A stretch of 64,000 nt of DNA, from positions 2,241,985 to 2,305,984 of the forward strand of contig RPFO01000072.1 in assembly GCA_009746045.1 (NCBI GenBank). Reading direction: 5' to 3'. The notes beneath the pieces were generated by a model. That model saw only the letters and a program-made list of their open reading frames with translations, did not search any database and had not been told where the DNA came from. The number at the start of each line of letters is the position of its first letter. Position 1 is the first letter of the stretch. Position numbers and translations under genes: made by a program. Below are positions 49,201-59,876 of the stretch, one piece after another. This stretch comes from Mesostigma viride (lineage: Eukaryota > Streptophyta > Mesostigmatophyceae > Mesostigmatales > Mesostigmataceae).

Positions 49201-52200
49201 CCCTCAACTGTCCATGGCGGGCATGCTCGTCAAACAAGCACCGATGGCAGCAGCGAGCAACGGCGTGCCAGCTCATGATGTGACAAGTGGCCACGGGAAC
49301 AACGCTGGGGCAGCGACAGGTGGCGGGGATAAGGCCACTGGGGTGGTCAAGCCGCCCTCAAATGGAGCATCAGCATCGCCGCTGGCAGCCGTGGCGTCAC
49401 CAGGGCCCCCGACGGCTTCCCTCCGGGTTGTCCCGAAGCTGAGTCTTCCAACCAGTGCGATGAAGTCCGTGGCGACCGGTGCCAGCGCTAGCATGAACGC
49501 TAACGGAAGCGCCGGCATGAACTTGTCGCTGGCGCAGCCCAGGGACTCGGTGGGGCAAGGGCCTGTCCCGGCGCTCCCTTTTGCAGGGATGAGCCTCAAG
49601 CTCAACCTGCCACTTGGCGCGCTATCGGCCGTGGATGACAAGCGGTTGGGATCAGGGCGCGTCCATGCGGTCGGTGGTAGTGGCGGGACCGTGGGGGGGC
49701 TGGCAGCGGGTCTCGAGGGAGGGGGGGATGGTGACGGTGGCGGCAGCGATGATGACAGCGATCATGATGCAACCGACATCCTTTATGACCTCAATGCGAG
49801 GGTGGAGGCGGAGCTGGAGGCGGAAGAGGCGGCCGAGGAGGCGGAGAGGTTGGAGAGGGAGCGTATCGAGAGGCTACAGGGTGAGGGGGAGGAGCCAGGC
49901 ACGGCAGGGGAGGGGGAAAAGGGGAACGAGTCTTCTTCGAGGAGGTTCCAGTATTCTTGGAAAGGGGACAGCGCTGCAGATACTGGTGTGGACTCTGGGA
50001 CCCGTGGCGCCACAGGTGAAGGGGTACCATCCGATGCTGGTTTCCTCTCCGCCGCAGAGGGAGCATCAACTAGTCGTCGGTCCCCGGGCGAAATTGCTAA
50101 TGGTGACCGCGCTGGCTTGCCCTTGAGCGATACCGGAAAGTCGACAATCTACGGCGATGGTGGCCTGGCCTTGAACTCAGTGGCCATGGGGTCATTGGGG
50201 GATGCTTCAATAGCCCCTGATGGTGGCCACCGCGGGGAGGCCAGCACGGGAGAAACTGGCACCTCGGACGGACCAGATCCAGAGACGCAGCGGCCGCCGC
50301 AGGTGCCCAAGCTGACCTTCCTGGGACGCTTGCGGTCGCTGGGCCGGAGCAAGGACAAGGGGCCGAACAGCGGGGGCAGGGAAGGGAGGTCGCCGGACCG
50401 AGGGAATGGGGAGGAGGCTGGTGGCGCAGCCAGCAGTAGGGGCACCAAGAGCAAGAGCCCCGGGCACAGCTCATCACGCGCCCGCCAGGGGGTGGAAATG
50501 GCCATGGGGAATCCTGACAAACCTGATTCTCCCCAGAACAGCCCCGTCCCTCGCAACGCTCTCCTGGGCGCGCGGTCTGTGAGCGACCAGCTGCCACTAG
50601 CCCCAGGTGGGCGGGCGCTTTTAGGCCCCCCTGCCCTCGCTCTAGACGGCGTGGGCCACCTGCCTTCGCGTGTGCCGTCTTCTCTGAGGACATCACTGCA
50701 TCTCGGGCCAGAGACGGTGCGGGAGGATGGGGGTACTGGGGGGGGCAGGGGGGGGGGGGGGGGGATGAGCTTGGCACGCTCAGCGGGCTCATCAACCGGG
50801 TGATCGATTTCTCCAACCCAAAGTTCCAGAAGCTCAAGACCTACTCAAGCCAACAGCGGCGCAGGCTCACGGTCGACGCCGCGCATGCGGAGGAACTCGC
50901 CCTCATGGCGATGACATCCAACACGGGCGGGATGACTTGGCCCACATTGGGTGGGTCACAAGACAGCCCCCCCGCCCTGGGCACGAGTGACTCGACCCCG
51001 GATGCTGCTGGCAACCACGCAACGGTGGCCCATGGGGTGGCTCTTGGTGACGACAGGGAGAGGGCGCAAGGATGGGGTGGTGTGGGGACAGCGGGCGTGC
51101 CTGGGTTCTCTTTATCGCTCAGCCATTATGCAGGCCTGCAAGAAGCACACACTCAAGAGGGTCTTGCCAGCGGTCCGCCTCCTCCATCATGCCTCGATAA
51201 TCCCAGCGGTCTGCCCTCGCGGCCATTCAGGCCGGATCTTAACGCACTGACATCATCGTTCCCTTGCGCATCATCCCCAGCACTCCTTCCCTCCTCCGCG
51301 TTCCCGGGCTCCCCTGGCGCAGCTCTCCTGGACCAGGTGATCTCTCTCCAGGCCGCCGCGTACAGCAGGGAACGGGCCCTACGCAGGCTCTACCTCGACG
51401 ATACCCTGCACGTGCAACTGCTCCAGCTCATCCTTTGCCTCCTGGTCAAGCCGGGGGGGGGCGGCCTCGACCCCCTTTACAGCGGCCAGCTACCACTCGA
51501 GTCGGGCAAGCTCAACGTGCCCTTCTATTTATACCACCACCTCAACCACGACGCCAACGGAGGGATCATCCCTGCACTCGTCGCCACGGCGGCAGCGGGC
51601 GGCGCGGGCGCGGGCGCGTCTCGACTGCTGCGGCTCGTCTGCCGGCGGACGTTCCGGGGGGAGCTGTACCAGGGTCCCAGGGACCGCATCGCCAGAGGGG
51701 CATTTGCGCAGGTGTTCGAGTGCCGGCTGCCAGCGATGACGGCTTCGATGGCCACCCCAGCACCTGTGGTGGGCACATCAACGGGTCCCTCACCGCTTCC
51801 TTTGGCGGGATCTCTCTCATCATCCGCGTCTATTCACGCGGTGAGCAGGGGAGATGCCACGTCTGGACTGGCTAACCACTTCCCTGGGCCAGCTCAAGGC
51901 ACCCTGTCCACTCGCGACGCGAATATCTCGGCGGCCGCAGCGTTTGCCAGTATCAATGGCAGCAAGGACGGGCCGGTTGTGAACATTGGTTCCCCGGCCG
52001 CTGTGTCGCGCCGGCCCCTCCCTCCGGTGGTCGCGCTTAAAGTGTTCGACCTCCCCCAGAGCATCTTTGACCCTTGCCTTTTCTACGACCTGTACAGTGA
52101 GGTGGAGATCCTGGAGATGATCAACGCTGGGTCTGCACCCCTCTACCCAAGTAGTTCATCCATGGTCAATACGGTTCATCTGCCCATCCTGAACGGCACG

Positions 52201-55200
52201 CAAGACACATCATCGTCGCCCCACCTGCCCCCGTCCAGGCTCTATGCCCCAGAGGAGAACCCCTCATCCCTCCCGTCATCTTCCGCGCGCGCACCCAGCA
52301 GCAACCGAGAAGGAATGGTTGCTCCCGGTCCCGCTTCCTCTGCGGCAAGCCCATCAGTGCCCCCGGGGGTGGAGTATCCACCAGCGCTGCCACCAGTGGA
52401 ACAACACACAGCGCGTCTGGATGGGAATGCAGCGTGTGTGCCAGCGAGTAGTACCCAGTTGTCGTACCCGCCGGCATGCCAGCTGTACGACTACGGTGTG
52501 GACAGCGAGTGCGCCTACCTGGTCATGGAGCGCTGCCGCACGAGTCTGCGCGCGTGGCGCATCCGCCAGCGGCAACTGCACACGCGGCGGCGGCAGGAGC
52601 GAGGGGAGGTTCCCGACAGGCATGGGGGCGGGTCGGGGGCGGGTGGTAGTAGTGCCGAGAGGAGAAGCAATGGCCATGGTGATGGGGGCGGGCAGGGGGG
52701 TGACGGGGATGCCAGAAGTTACTCAGTGGATCACGGGGACGGAAGAAATTATGCGACGGAGCATGGGGATGCAAGGGACGGGGACTGCCCAGTCTCTCCC
52801 ACGCGCCGCCAGCTCTACTTGAACGTGTACGCGCTGGTTCTGGAGGCCGTGGAGGCAGTTGCCACACGCTTCGGTGTCGTCCATTTCGACATCAAGGGTG
52901 ATAACGTGCTGCTCGTGCCGCTGCCAGGTGTTGCCGAGGAGGACTTCTGGGACCCTGTGGGGGAGGTCCCCCCGTTCCGCGTGTGCCTGGCCGACTTTGG
53001 CGAGAGCAAGATGGCGAGCAGGCGGTGCAGTGGGCGGGTGGACTGGGAGGGCGAGGGCACCGGGGAGGTGCTGCGAAGGAGCCTCGGGTTGGATGCCTCG
53101 TCGTCGACCTCCTCCAAGGCCGACTCGGTGCGGACGACGCGCAACCGGGGCACCGAGTACATCAAGAGCCCCGAGATGCTCACGGTGGCCAACGCGTACC
53201 GGACGGAGGTCAGCAGCTACGACCGGAGGCGCAAGGTGAGCTGTCGTGGCTGTTGACCGTGCAGCTCGCTGAAGACCCTGAGTGGTTTGCATGGGTTGGC
53301 CATCGGGCTGTGGTTGCGTCGTTCGGTGGCCAACAGGCCAGACAAGTTGGCTATGGGGACCATGGTTGGCTGCGGCATGGTATGGGGGAGAGATTGGTGA
53401 GCGGTATGGGGGAGGGGGGGGGGTCTGTGGTGAGCGGCATGACCGTGATTGGGTCCTTGATTGGTCGAGACATCACGTACTTGGCCAGTGGGCTCTGGGT
53501 TGGTAGTGGCCCTTGGGTAGCCACGGGCAGGTGGATGAGTTGCCAGGTGGCGGCAGACCAGGTAGTGGGCTCAAGGCCAGCTTTTTGGTGATTGGGGCAG
53601 AAAGGTACTTCTCCTATGTTGTAGAAGCTTGCATGCCCCTGATCTTAACCCCCCTCGCTGTTCCCCTGCTTCCCCAGCCCCAATTGGTTTCCCCTCCTCT
53701 ATAGCTTTGCACCTCCCCTGGCTCCCTTGCCCTTGTTTTGGTGCACCATTTATTACTAGTATTTTGACAAATGTAATTTATTTAGTACACTCTAATTGGG
53801 ATTGCCGTCGCTTCATGGCGCATTTGTGAACCATCCATGGACCACCCTGGTGCCACAGAATGGGGCGGGTGCCGAGTCCGATGTGTGGTCGGTCGGCTGC
53901 CTCCTCTACGAGGTCATGACGGGCGACTACTTGTTCTACGATGAGGACTGGATCCGCTTCTTCATCCGCGTGACTAGTGCGGGGCAGGAGCTCATGCCGC
54001 CCGAGCGAACGGCGCTGATCGACACGCAGGTACGTACGTTGGATGTACTACAAGTGCTTCTAGATGGGATGTACTAGTGCTTCTAGATGGGATGTACTAC
54101 TGAAAGTATATTTTCTATAAGGAAACGCCGTATAATGGCCATGTAGCATTTGATAGCGTTAAGCAGTTTATATCATTGTTGTCTCATGGCCCCAGAGGCC
54201 ACATGCGGGCCATTCCTAGAGTAGATGAAACTTATGCCAACATATTTCATGTGCATGTATCATATTTCATGTATCTCACCACTCTCACGTAGTCTATCCA
54301 GCGCAATTTCCAAATTACTGGCACATCTCTCCGGTAAAGAGTTTCTCCGCAGTTGGGCTATAGTTTGGGATGCCTTTGCATCAAGGGACCCGCATAGCCG
54401 CGGAATCTATGCCAGAGGTCCTCGTTCGAAACGAGCTCGAGGTACGCTGGGTGTTCGCGATTTTTTTGCCGTGTACCAGTCTGCAGCATTCAGTTTACTG
54501 TTTGTTGCTCGACTACGACATGATATTTCATGTGCCTTATGGCTAGCTTTGTAAGCCATGTGTAGGCCCACGTATAGGCCAGGGCAGCCCTCACTGGGCA
54601 GGGTATAGCTGTCAGACTGTGCATGGTGGACTGGGCAGGCTACAGGGCCAGAGTTGTAAGGCAGACTTGTGCTATGTCACCCGGGTGCGTGCCTGTGGTT
54701 TGAGAAGAAGGCTCTAATAGGTTAGCAGCTGGGGTTATTGGCCCAATGATAGGGCCCACTTTTCGACACTCTCCTTCCCATGAAAGCTCTAGTTGCCTCG
54801 TTGCTTGCCTGGACCAGAGGCACCTGCTGCTTTTGCCCTGTTGCCAGTACTCTTGGCATGGACTAGTTGATGTGTGATCGATGTGGGATGTCCGTAAGCG
54901 TTCGAGCACTAGTTGTGAATCATTGCTCTTGTCTGCCGTTGCCATTTTCACCTTTCAGATCTCCAGTGCGGGTCCCTTAGGTTCATGTTCACGGTACTGG
55001 TTTATGTATCTTCTTAATCAAAACCATACACTGGGCGTAAGCCAACCAACCTCCCCCTCCATATTTTCTGACCCTCTCCTGTCAATATTTTTTTTTCTGG
55101 TGCCACTGTGCTGCAGGTGGTGGACTTCCTCAATTTCGTGCTGGTGCGGGACCCTGTCCGACGCCCGGCCCTTCGTGAGGTCTGCCACCACTTTGCAACC

Positions 55201-55251
55201 GCGTTCAAGGTCAAATACCCGCCCAGTCACGGGCGACACGCGTCCAGTTAA
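37238..55251 (+). CDS. Giant low-complexity protein with C-terminal protein kinase domain
   Basis: About 5,434 codons in three exons (37238-53235, 53859-54029, 55117-55251), GT-AG introns, phase 0 at both junctions. The frame from 37238 stops at 50801. A second frame carries on from the 17-G run at 50748-50764 without any gap, so one G more would give a single protein. The body is Gly/Ser/Ala-rich with structured islands: residues 1-270; helical-repeat-like segments near 609 (MSEFLSACVAALRSEDR) and 968 (MVECLLRRHPAGVGQALL); an acidic stretch near 1747; several CXXC clusters; and a charged helix near 4185. The kinase has a Gly loop (RIARGAFAQVFE, 51685), VALK lysine (52039), HFDIKGDN (52882), DFGES (52993), GTEYIKSPEM and SDVWSVGCLLYEV. 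HFD replaces HRD, so it is a non-RD kinase, and long inserts split the N-lobe. Probably a Ser/Thr kinase; family and partners unknown. Confidence 0.82.
42029..42150 (+). repeat. In-frame 15-bp repeat in the giant kinase gene
   Basis: Eight tandem units of the type GCAGTGAGTCTTGGG encode S-(L/V)-G-A-(V/A) repeats (about residues 1599-1638). The 15-base unit keeps the frame, so copy-number change would alter length without disrupting the protein. Confidence 0.9.
50748..50764 (+). other. 17-G homopolymer at the frame break of the giant kinase gene
   Basis: The upstream frame encodes Gly-rich sequence into this run and then stops at 50801. The downstream frame, one base out of phase, is open across the run and continues into SGLINRVIDFSNPKFQK and the kinase domain. 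One additional G, or a -1 ribosomal shift here, would join them. Confidence 0.85.
53236..53858 (+). other. Kinase gene intron 1
   Basis: The donor is AAG-GTGAGC and the acceptor is GTGCCACAG. The exon junction joins SSYDRRRK to NGAGAESDVWSVG, an expected continuity between the activation segment and helix F of a kinase. Two further GGTGAGCGG sequences lie inside (about 53396 and 53430) as potential decoy donors. Confidence 0.75.
54030..55116 (+). other. Kinase gene intron 2
   Basis: The donor is CAG-GTACGTACG and the acceptor is TGCTGCAG. Near the donor is a tandem duplication of a 23-base unit (TGCTTCTAGATGGGATGTAC core) at 54052-54098. The rest is AT-richer single-copy sequence without coding signs. 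Confidence 0.75.
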
Positions 55252-56130
55252 TGTGGATTTTCTCATCACTTCGAAGCACCCCGCTTGGGATGCGATGGTT
55301 GACATATTAAGTGAGACAACTCATATGCTGACGCGGGACCAGCTTGTCTCGCCAGGCAGCCGCGGGGCTCCAAAAGGGATCTGCTGCTAGGGGGGCGGAC
55401 GGGAGCGAAGTTGGCTCGATGGTTCAATCCCGGTTCTGTTTATTTATAGATTTAGGCAAACTGTGAAACAGTGTTCAATCTTTTTTGCAGATGGATTCTC
55501 AGTCTACTCACTGTGCCTGTATATATATTTTTCGTGTTCATTGTGGCACTGCATGTGCCGAGCTGCTTACTCGTAATTAGTTGCAGCAGATTTGTAGAGT
55601 AGTGCAAGGCATTCTTGCACCCGAGTTTCAAGCATGCTTGCATGCTTTTGCTGGCTGTCTCATCAAGATATACTAAAGTGGTATAAGTACTTGCGTGTCA
55701 TGTGCAGAGGCATGCCACGGAGTGCTAGCTGTGCTAATCTCATTACTACAACAAGGATCGTTGATCTGCATCATGCCCCCGCCCTAGCTGTACTTGATGG
55801 CCCGGATATATAATAATAGTAAAAGATCTCCAGTACAATTTGATACTTATGTTATTAACCACATTTTACACTATGTTAGATCTCAACGACTTGACCCACC
55901 GGCTAGGAAAACTTATTCATCGCCTCTATGCACGATCGATGCAGCACACTGCATACAGTCAAGCCTTACCATATATTCTCGTTCATGCTCAGAATACAAA
56001 GCCGTGGCGACATGCATGCATGCATGGCTCACCGCTGAGGAAGTGCGCAAGGTTACGCAAACATGCAGCTAGCGCCAAGCTCGTCACCGCCTCAAGCAGT
56101 GGATCAAATTTCTAGTCGACATTACCAATG
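55252..56130. other. 3' flank of the kinase gene and intergenic DNA
   Basis: No supported coding sequence. A tRNA B-box-like GGTTCAATCCC occurs at about 55421, but no complete tRNA fold was found. No long tandem repeat was seen. Confidence 0.4.
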
Positions 56131-56278
56131 AGACAACCAGCGCAGGCTGGCCAGAAATCTGGAGAATCCGGACCATGGTAGCTCAAGCCTGCCATTATCT
56201 TTTCCGCGTTTTTGAGTCACGTTCAGGATGATGAATATGAATAGCTAGAGATGGAAATTAAATGTGTAGCCTTGTTCA
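56131..56278 (+). repeat. R repeat, copy 4, interrupted by an LTR element
   Basis: GAGACAACCAGCGCAGG through a diverged GATGGAAATTAAATGTGTAG matches the left 150 bases of R copies 2 and 3. Similarity ends just before the putative LTR terminus at 56304, so the LTR element appears to have inserted into this copy. Confidence 0.8.
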
Positions 56279-56303
56279 TACGTTTATCATTATTCAATAC
56301 ATT

Positions 56304-57006
56304 TGTAACGACTAAAAATGTTGTGTTTGCAACAGCCTCAGTATCAACATTAGCGTGAAAAGATCTTTATACCTGGGTTGGAGTCGCGACAGATAACTTC
56401 ACGTCCAGAGAAGCAATGAAGATGGATCTTCAACAGTTAAGGGAATGAGTCCCCACCCTTGTTAGACACAACAGACAAGTTATATCCAAGTCGACTATCT
56501 GTTGAAGTTATAGTCGACTTTTGGCAAGGGTTGTTTGATTGATGAAACAAGGAAACCCTTGAATTACACCATAGCTTTAGCTCTCACGTACGCACACATG
56601 CACGGCCGCCCCAAACAGGATAAAAGTCATCGTGCACGCAGCATCCATCCAACCCTAACCCGGAAGGACCAATCAAAAGTGAGGATCACTCAAGATAAGA
56701 TCTTAGCCTCCGAATCCTCCACACAACACAAAGCCAGCACATACGAAATCTCAATGACCTGGAACCAAATCCACCAGGTACAACGGTACTGCAGAGAATC
56801 TATGACTGACTAAACAACACCATGCAAAGTACCCTACGTGGATCAGGCCACGACCAATGAGGGTAGAACAATAGATTCGACAGATCTCAGCAGGCCCAAT
56901 ATCTATCAGACGTCGAAGCCTCCTAACTTCTCAAATAATTGTCCTAAAGAACTCATAATAAGATTCAACAGTAGGAAAACTTTGGATGTAACATTTGGTT
57001 GTTACA
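56304..57006 (-). mobile_element. Putative 3' LTR of a Ty3/gypsy chromovirus
   Basis: In minus-strand orientation the segment starts TGTAAC at 57006 and ends GTTACA at 56304, a perfect terminal inversion in TG...CA form. It is preceded by a purine-rich tract (GAGGGGGAGATA, 57018-57007), as expected of a polypurine primer. The 703-bp length is typical of an LTR. There is no second LTR in the window for comparison, so the boundaries rest on termini and position only. Confidence 0.6.
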
Positions 57007-57384
57007 TATCTCCCCCTCAAGACAGGAACTCCCAGTTCCTAGAAGCCAAGAAGAATAAAACAACAACCTCCACAAAACAACACAACAATAAACAGGAAGT
57101 CCACCACCTCTTGGGACAAGCAAGTGGGTTTTTACATCCCCAAAGGGCCTCCTATCTCAGTATCATCTGATCATGTCAACCCTGAATAAGACAAATTCAC
57201 CCACAGATGAAATGTCATCAAGTGACTAACACACAGGCAACCATGCCTGGATAATACAACTGCAAAGCTACCATGAACTCAGAACTGTCATTGCTGGAAA
57301 TCTGGACTGGACATCAGAACTGGTCGCCTCCATTCTGGATCCCCACCTCACTCCACAGCCCATCTCCAACCATCCTGGAACCCT

Positions 57385-58645
57385 TCACAGAGTGAACCAA
57401 TCCCCCTTCTTCATATCCTTCCCCCTCGTTCCAAACACTGGGAAATGCTCCACCATGGACACCAGATCTGGCCAGTTCCTGCTGACCTGAATATCCAAGC
57501 AGGTCTCAGCAGCCTTGCCCAACTCAGCTGAAAACCTACTGCACTGGGCAGGGTAGGACAGAGTGACCACAGCCTGTCGGAGGGGATCGAAGACCCAGCC
57601 ACTGGCAGTCTTATGGCGACATAGCCAGCTGCTATAGGCCCACCACAGCTGTAGAAAGGCCTTGATAGGCCCCCACCTGGCGCCCAAGATGGGTACCAGC
57701 ACCCTCAAAGGTGTGAGCCTGGCCCTCAGCTCGTTAGGGAACTTTGGTAACTGCAGCCCCACAAAGACTGTGCTGTCCTTGTGTGGAAAACAAGACATCA
57801 CAGAGCAGTTGGACGACGGAGTAAGGTCAAACTCTCCCTGCTTGACAGCCTGCTCAAGTAGCTCAGTGTAGGTCTGGGAATATCCAACTGGCTTGAGCCC
57901 TGCAAAGGCGAGTCTCAGGTCACTGGGCAGAGCCTCCATCAAGTCCTGGCCCTCCACCGGCCTCATGTCAAACGAAGGCCACGGGTACACTGCAAAGACG
58001 GTGTGCATAATGTAAGCCACCATAGGTGACCCAATCTCACAGAGACTGGGGGGCAGACAGTCAAGGGCCAACTCTACCATACCCTCAGGTACTAGTTCAC
58101 CCTCCTCCACCACTGTCTGATCCAATGCCTGCATGGCTGTGTACAAGGATTTACACCACTCGCACTGTCCAGGAGCACAATTACGGTGGTCCAAGAACTG
58201 CTCCACCTGTTTGTTGGGACAGCTGACCTGGGCAAGTGTACCACCACCTTAGGGGGTGGAGGAGCCTCCGTAGGAGAGGGGACTGAGACCACCGGGGTGG
58301 GGATAGCCCCTGAGCTACTGGAGCCTCAGAAACTGCAGGCACAGCAGAACCCACAGTTGGAATGTGCCCAGCCCTCAAGTGTTCTGCCATCTGAGTAACC
58401 AGACCCTCCACATTAATCAACCTGGTTATCAAGGCCCCGTGACGCTGCTCGTGCCGTTGCTGATCATGTACCATACGCTGGAACAGATTGAGAAAATGGG
58501 CTTCCACAAACCCAGCGTCTTCCTGGATCGAAGGGCCCGTGGCTCTGGGGCCAGCGTAGTCGTGCTGAAAGACATACGTAGCCCTCACGTCCTCTTGGGT
58601 TCGTGCAGGTGGCCTGGGTGTCCCCTCAGGATGGGAGTCGGCCAT
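57385..58645 (-). pseudogene. Additional ORF downstream of the chromovirus pol, frame-broken
   Basis: It begins MADSHPEGTPRPPART at 58645, only about 50 bases after the pol stop, and runs in one frame to about 58260. It then continues in another frame from CPNKQVEQFLDHRNC (about 58218) to the stop at 57385. Together it spans roughly 410 codons. The second part contains a Cys cluster (CAPGQCEWCKSLY) and well-formed globular sequence such as VGLQLPKFPNELRARLTPLR. I recognise no family. It could be a gag-type protein from an adjoining copy or an extra ORF 3' of pol, as in some plant and algal Ty3/gypsy lineages. Confidence 0.5.
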
Positions 58646-58693
58646 GGCTGGCAACCACAGACACAAAACACCAAAAAGAGGTGTTAGCAGTGC

Positions 58694-59450
58694 TCACTGG
58701 GAGCTATGAAGGGGAGCACACCGCTCAGAGCCCATGACATACCACTCAGGCAAGGTGATACCATGACGCTGACAATACTCTAGTACAGCAGAGTGACTGT
58801 TGGTGAGATCAGACAACCACAGCCACGTAGCAGTCACCTCTAGCTCTCCCTTCCAGTGTACCTTAAACTGCAACTGTTTGGTACGACCTTTCCCCTTCAC
58901 CCTGTGAGCCAACAACCGCTCCACTTCATAGATCTTCTCCCCCTCAGAATCCAATTCATAAGGCAAAGGGGCAGACAATCTGCCTGGTAAGGTGTTGCGC
59001 CTGTACAGCTTCAGCTGGGCTAGGTGAAAAATATTATTCCTGAGCTTCCAGTGAGAAGGCACTTGGACCTGGACCACTGTACCATAGTGGAAGGTTGCCA
59101 ACACTGGGTAAGGACCCAACCAGAGTGGTTGCAGTTTCCTGCACTGCTCCTTCTCAGGCAGCACTCTGTTGGCTTCCAACAGCACCAAGTCCCCAGGAAC
59201 TACAAAGGAATGACTGGCCACCGTCTGCTGCCAGGCGTTAGTCAGGTACTTGTCCTGTGTCCTCAACATCTGGGTAGCCACGATGCTGTGAGCCTCCTGG
59301 AAGGAAGCCAACAACTGCTGGACTGAACCAAGACGTCGCTGGAAAGGGCCTTCAGCGTCTCTGTCAGGCAGTTCCAAGTCGAATGGTGTCAGGGGACACT
59401 GACCATTGCAGATCACTAGGAAGTCAGGATTGAGAAAACTGAGAAACCCT
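58694..59450 (-). pseudogene. Chromovirus pol C-terminus: integrase tail and chromodomain
   Basis: About 250 codons remain of a Ty3/gypsy polyprotein. The start is the integrase C-terminal region. GDLVLLEANRVLPEKEQCRK and LQPLWLGPYPVLATFHYG form the GPY/F module, and NNIFHLAQLKLYRRN follows it. YEVERLLAHRVKGKG, LQFKVHWKG and TATWLWLSDL form a chromodomain, which directs integration toward modified chromatin in chromoviruses. Protease, RT, RNase H and the integrase catalytic core are missing. Upstream sequence (IC-NGQCPLTPFDLELPD) runs into a purine minisatellite at about 59450, so the element is truncated there. Confidence 0.85.
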
Positions 59451-59700
59451 GAGAAAAATTGAGAAAAACCTGAGAAGAGCCGAGAAAAATTGAGAAATGA
59501 CTGAGAAGAGCTGAGAAGAGCTGAGAAAAACCTGAGAAGAGCTGAGAATATCCTGAGAAAAGGGGGTGAGAAAAATTGAGAAGAGCTGAGAAAAAATTGA
59601 GAATTTGAAAATCTGAGAAAAGTGAGACTTCACTCGGACTGAGAAAAGTGAGAAATCACAAGAACTGAGAAAACTGAGAAAAGTGAGAAAAATGAGAAAA
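59440..59700. repeat. Purine-rich GAGAAAA/CTGAGAAGAG minisatellite
   Basis: Irregular tandem variants of TGAGAAAAACC, TGAGAAGAGC and TGAGAAAAATTGAG, nearly pure purine on the plus strand. It forms the truncation boundary of the chromovirus. Confidence 0.88.
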
Positions 59701-59876
59701 ATGAAAAACCACGACAGAGTGAAAAATAGATGATGCTAGCAGCAAGCGCTGCAAGCATAAATAAAACGCAATCATGGCGACAGTTTTTTATTATAAAATA
59801 CATTATTTACGCATGAAAGCCGTCCTTTGGTGCATGGATTTCTTGAGATGGCAATAACATAAACTCGTCTCGCTCT

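Noticed and set aside
55415-55440. tRNA T-arm-like GGTTCAATCCC
   Set aside because: No matching D arm or acceptor stem upstream; probably a chance B-box.
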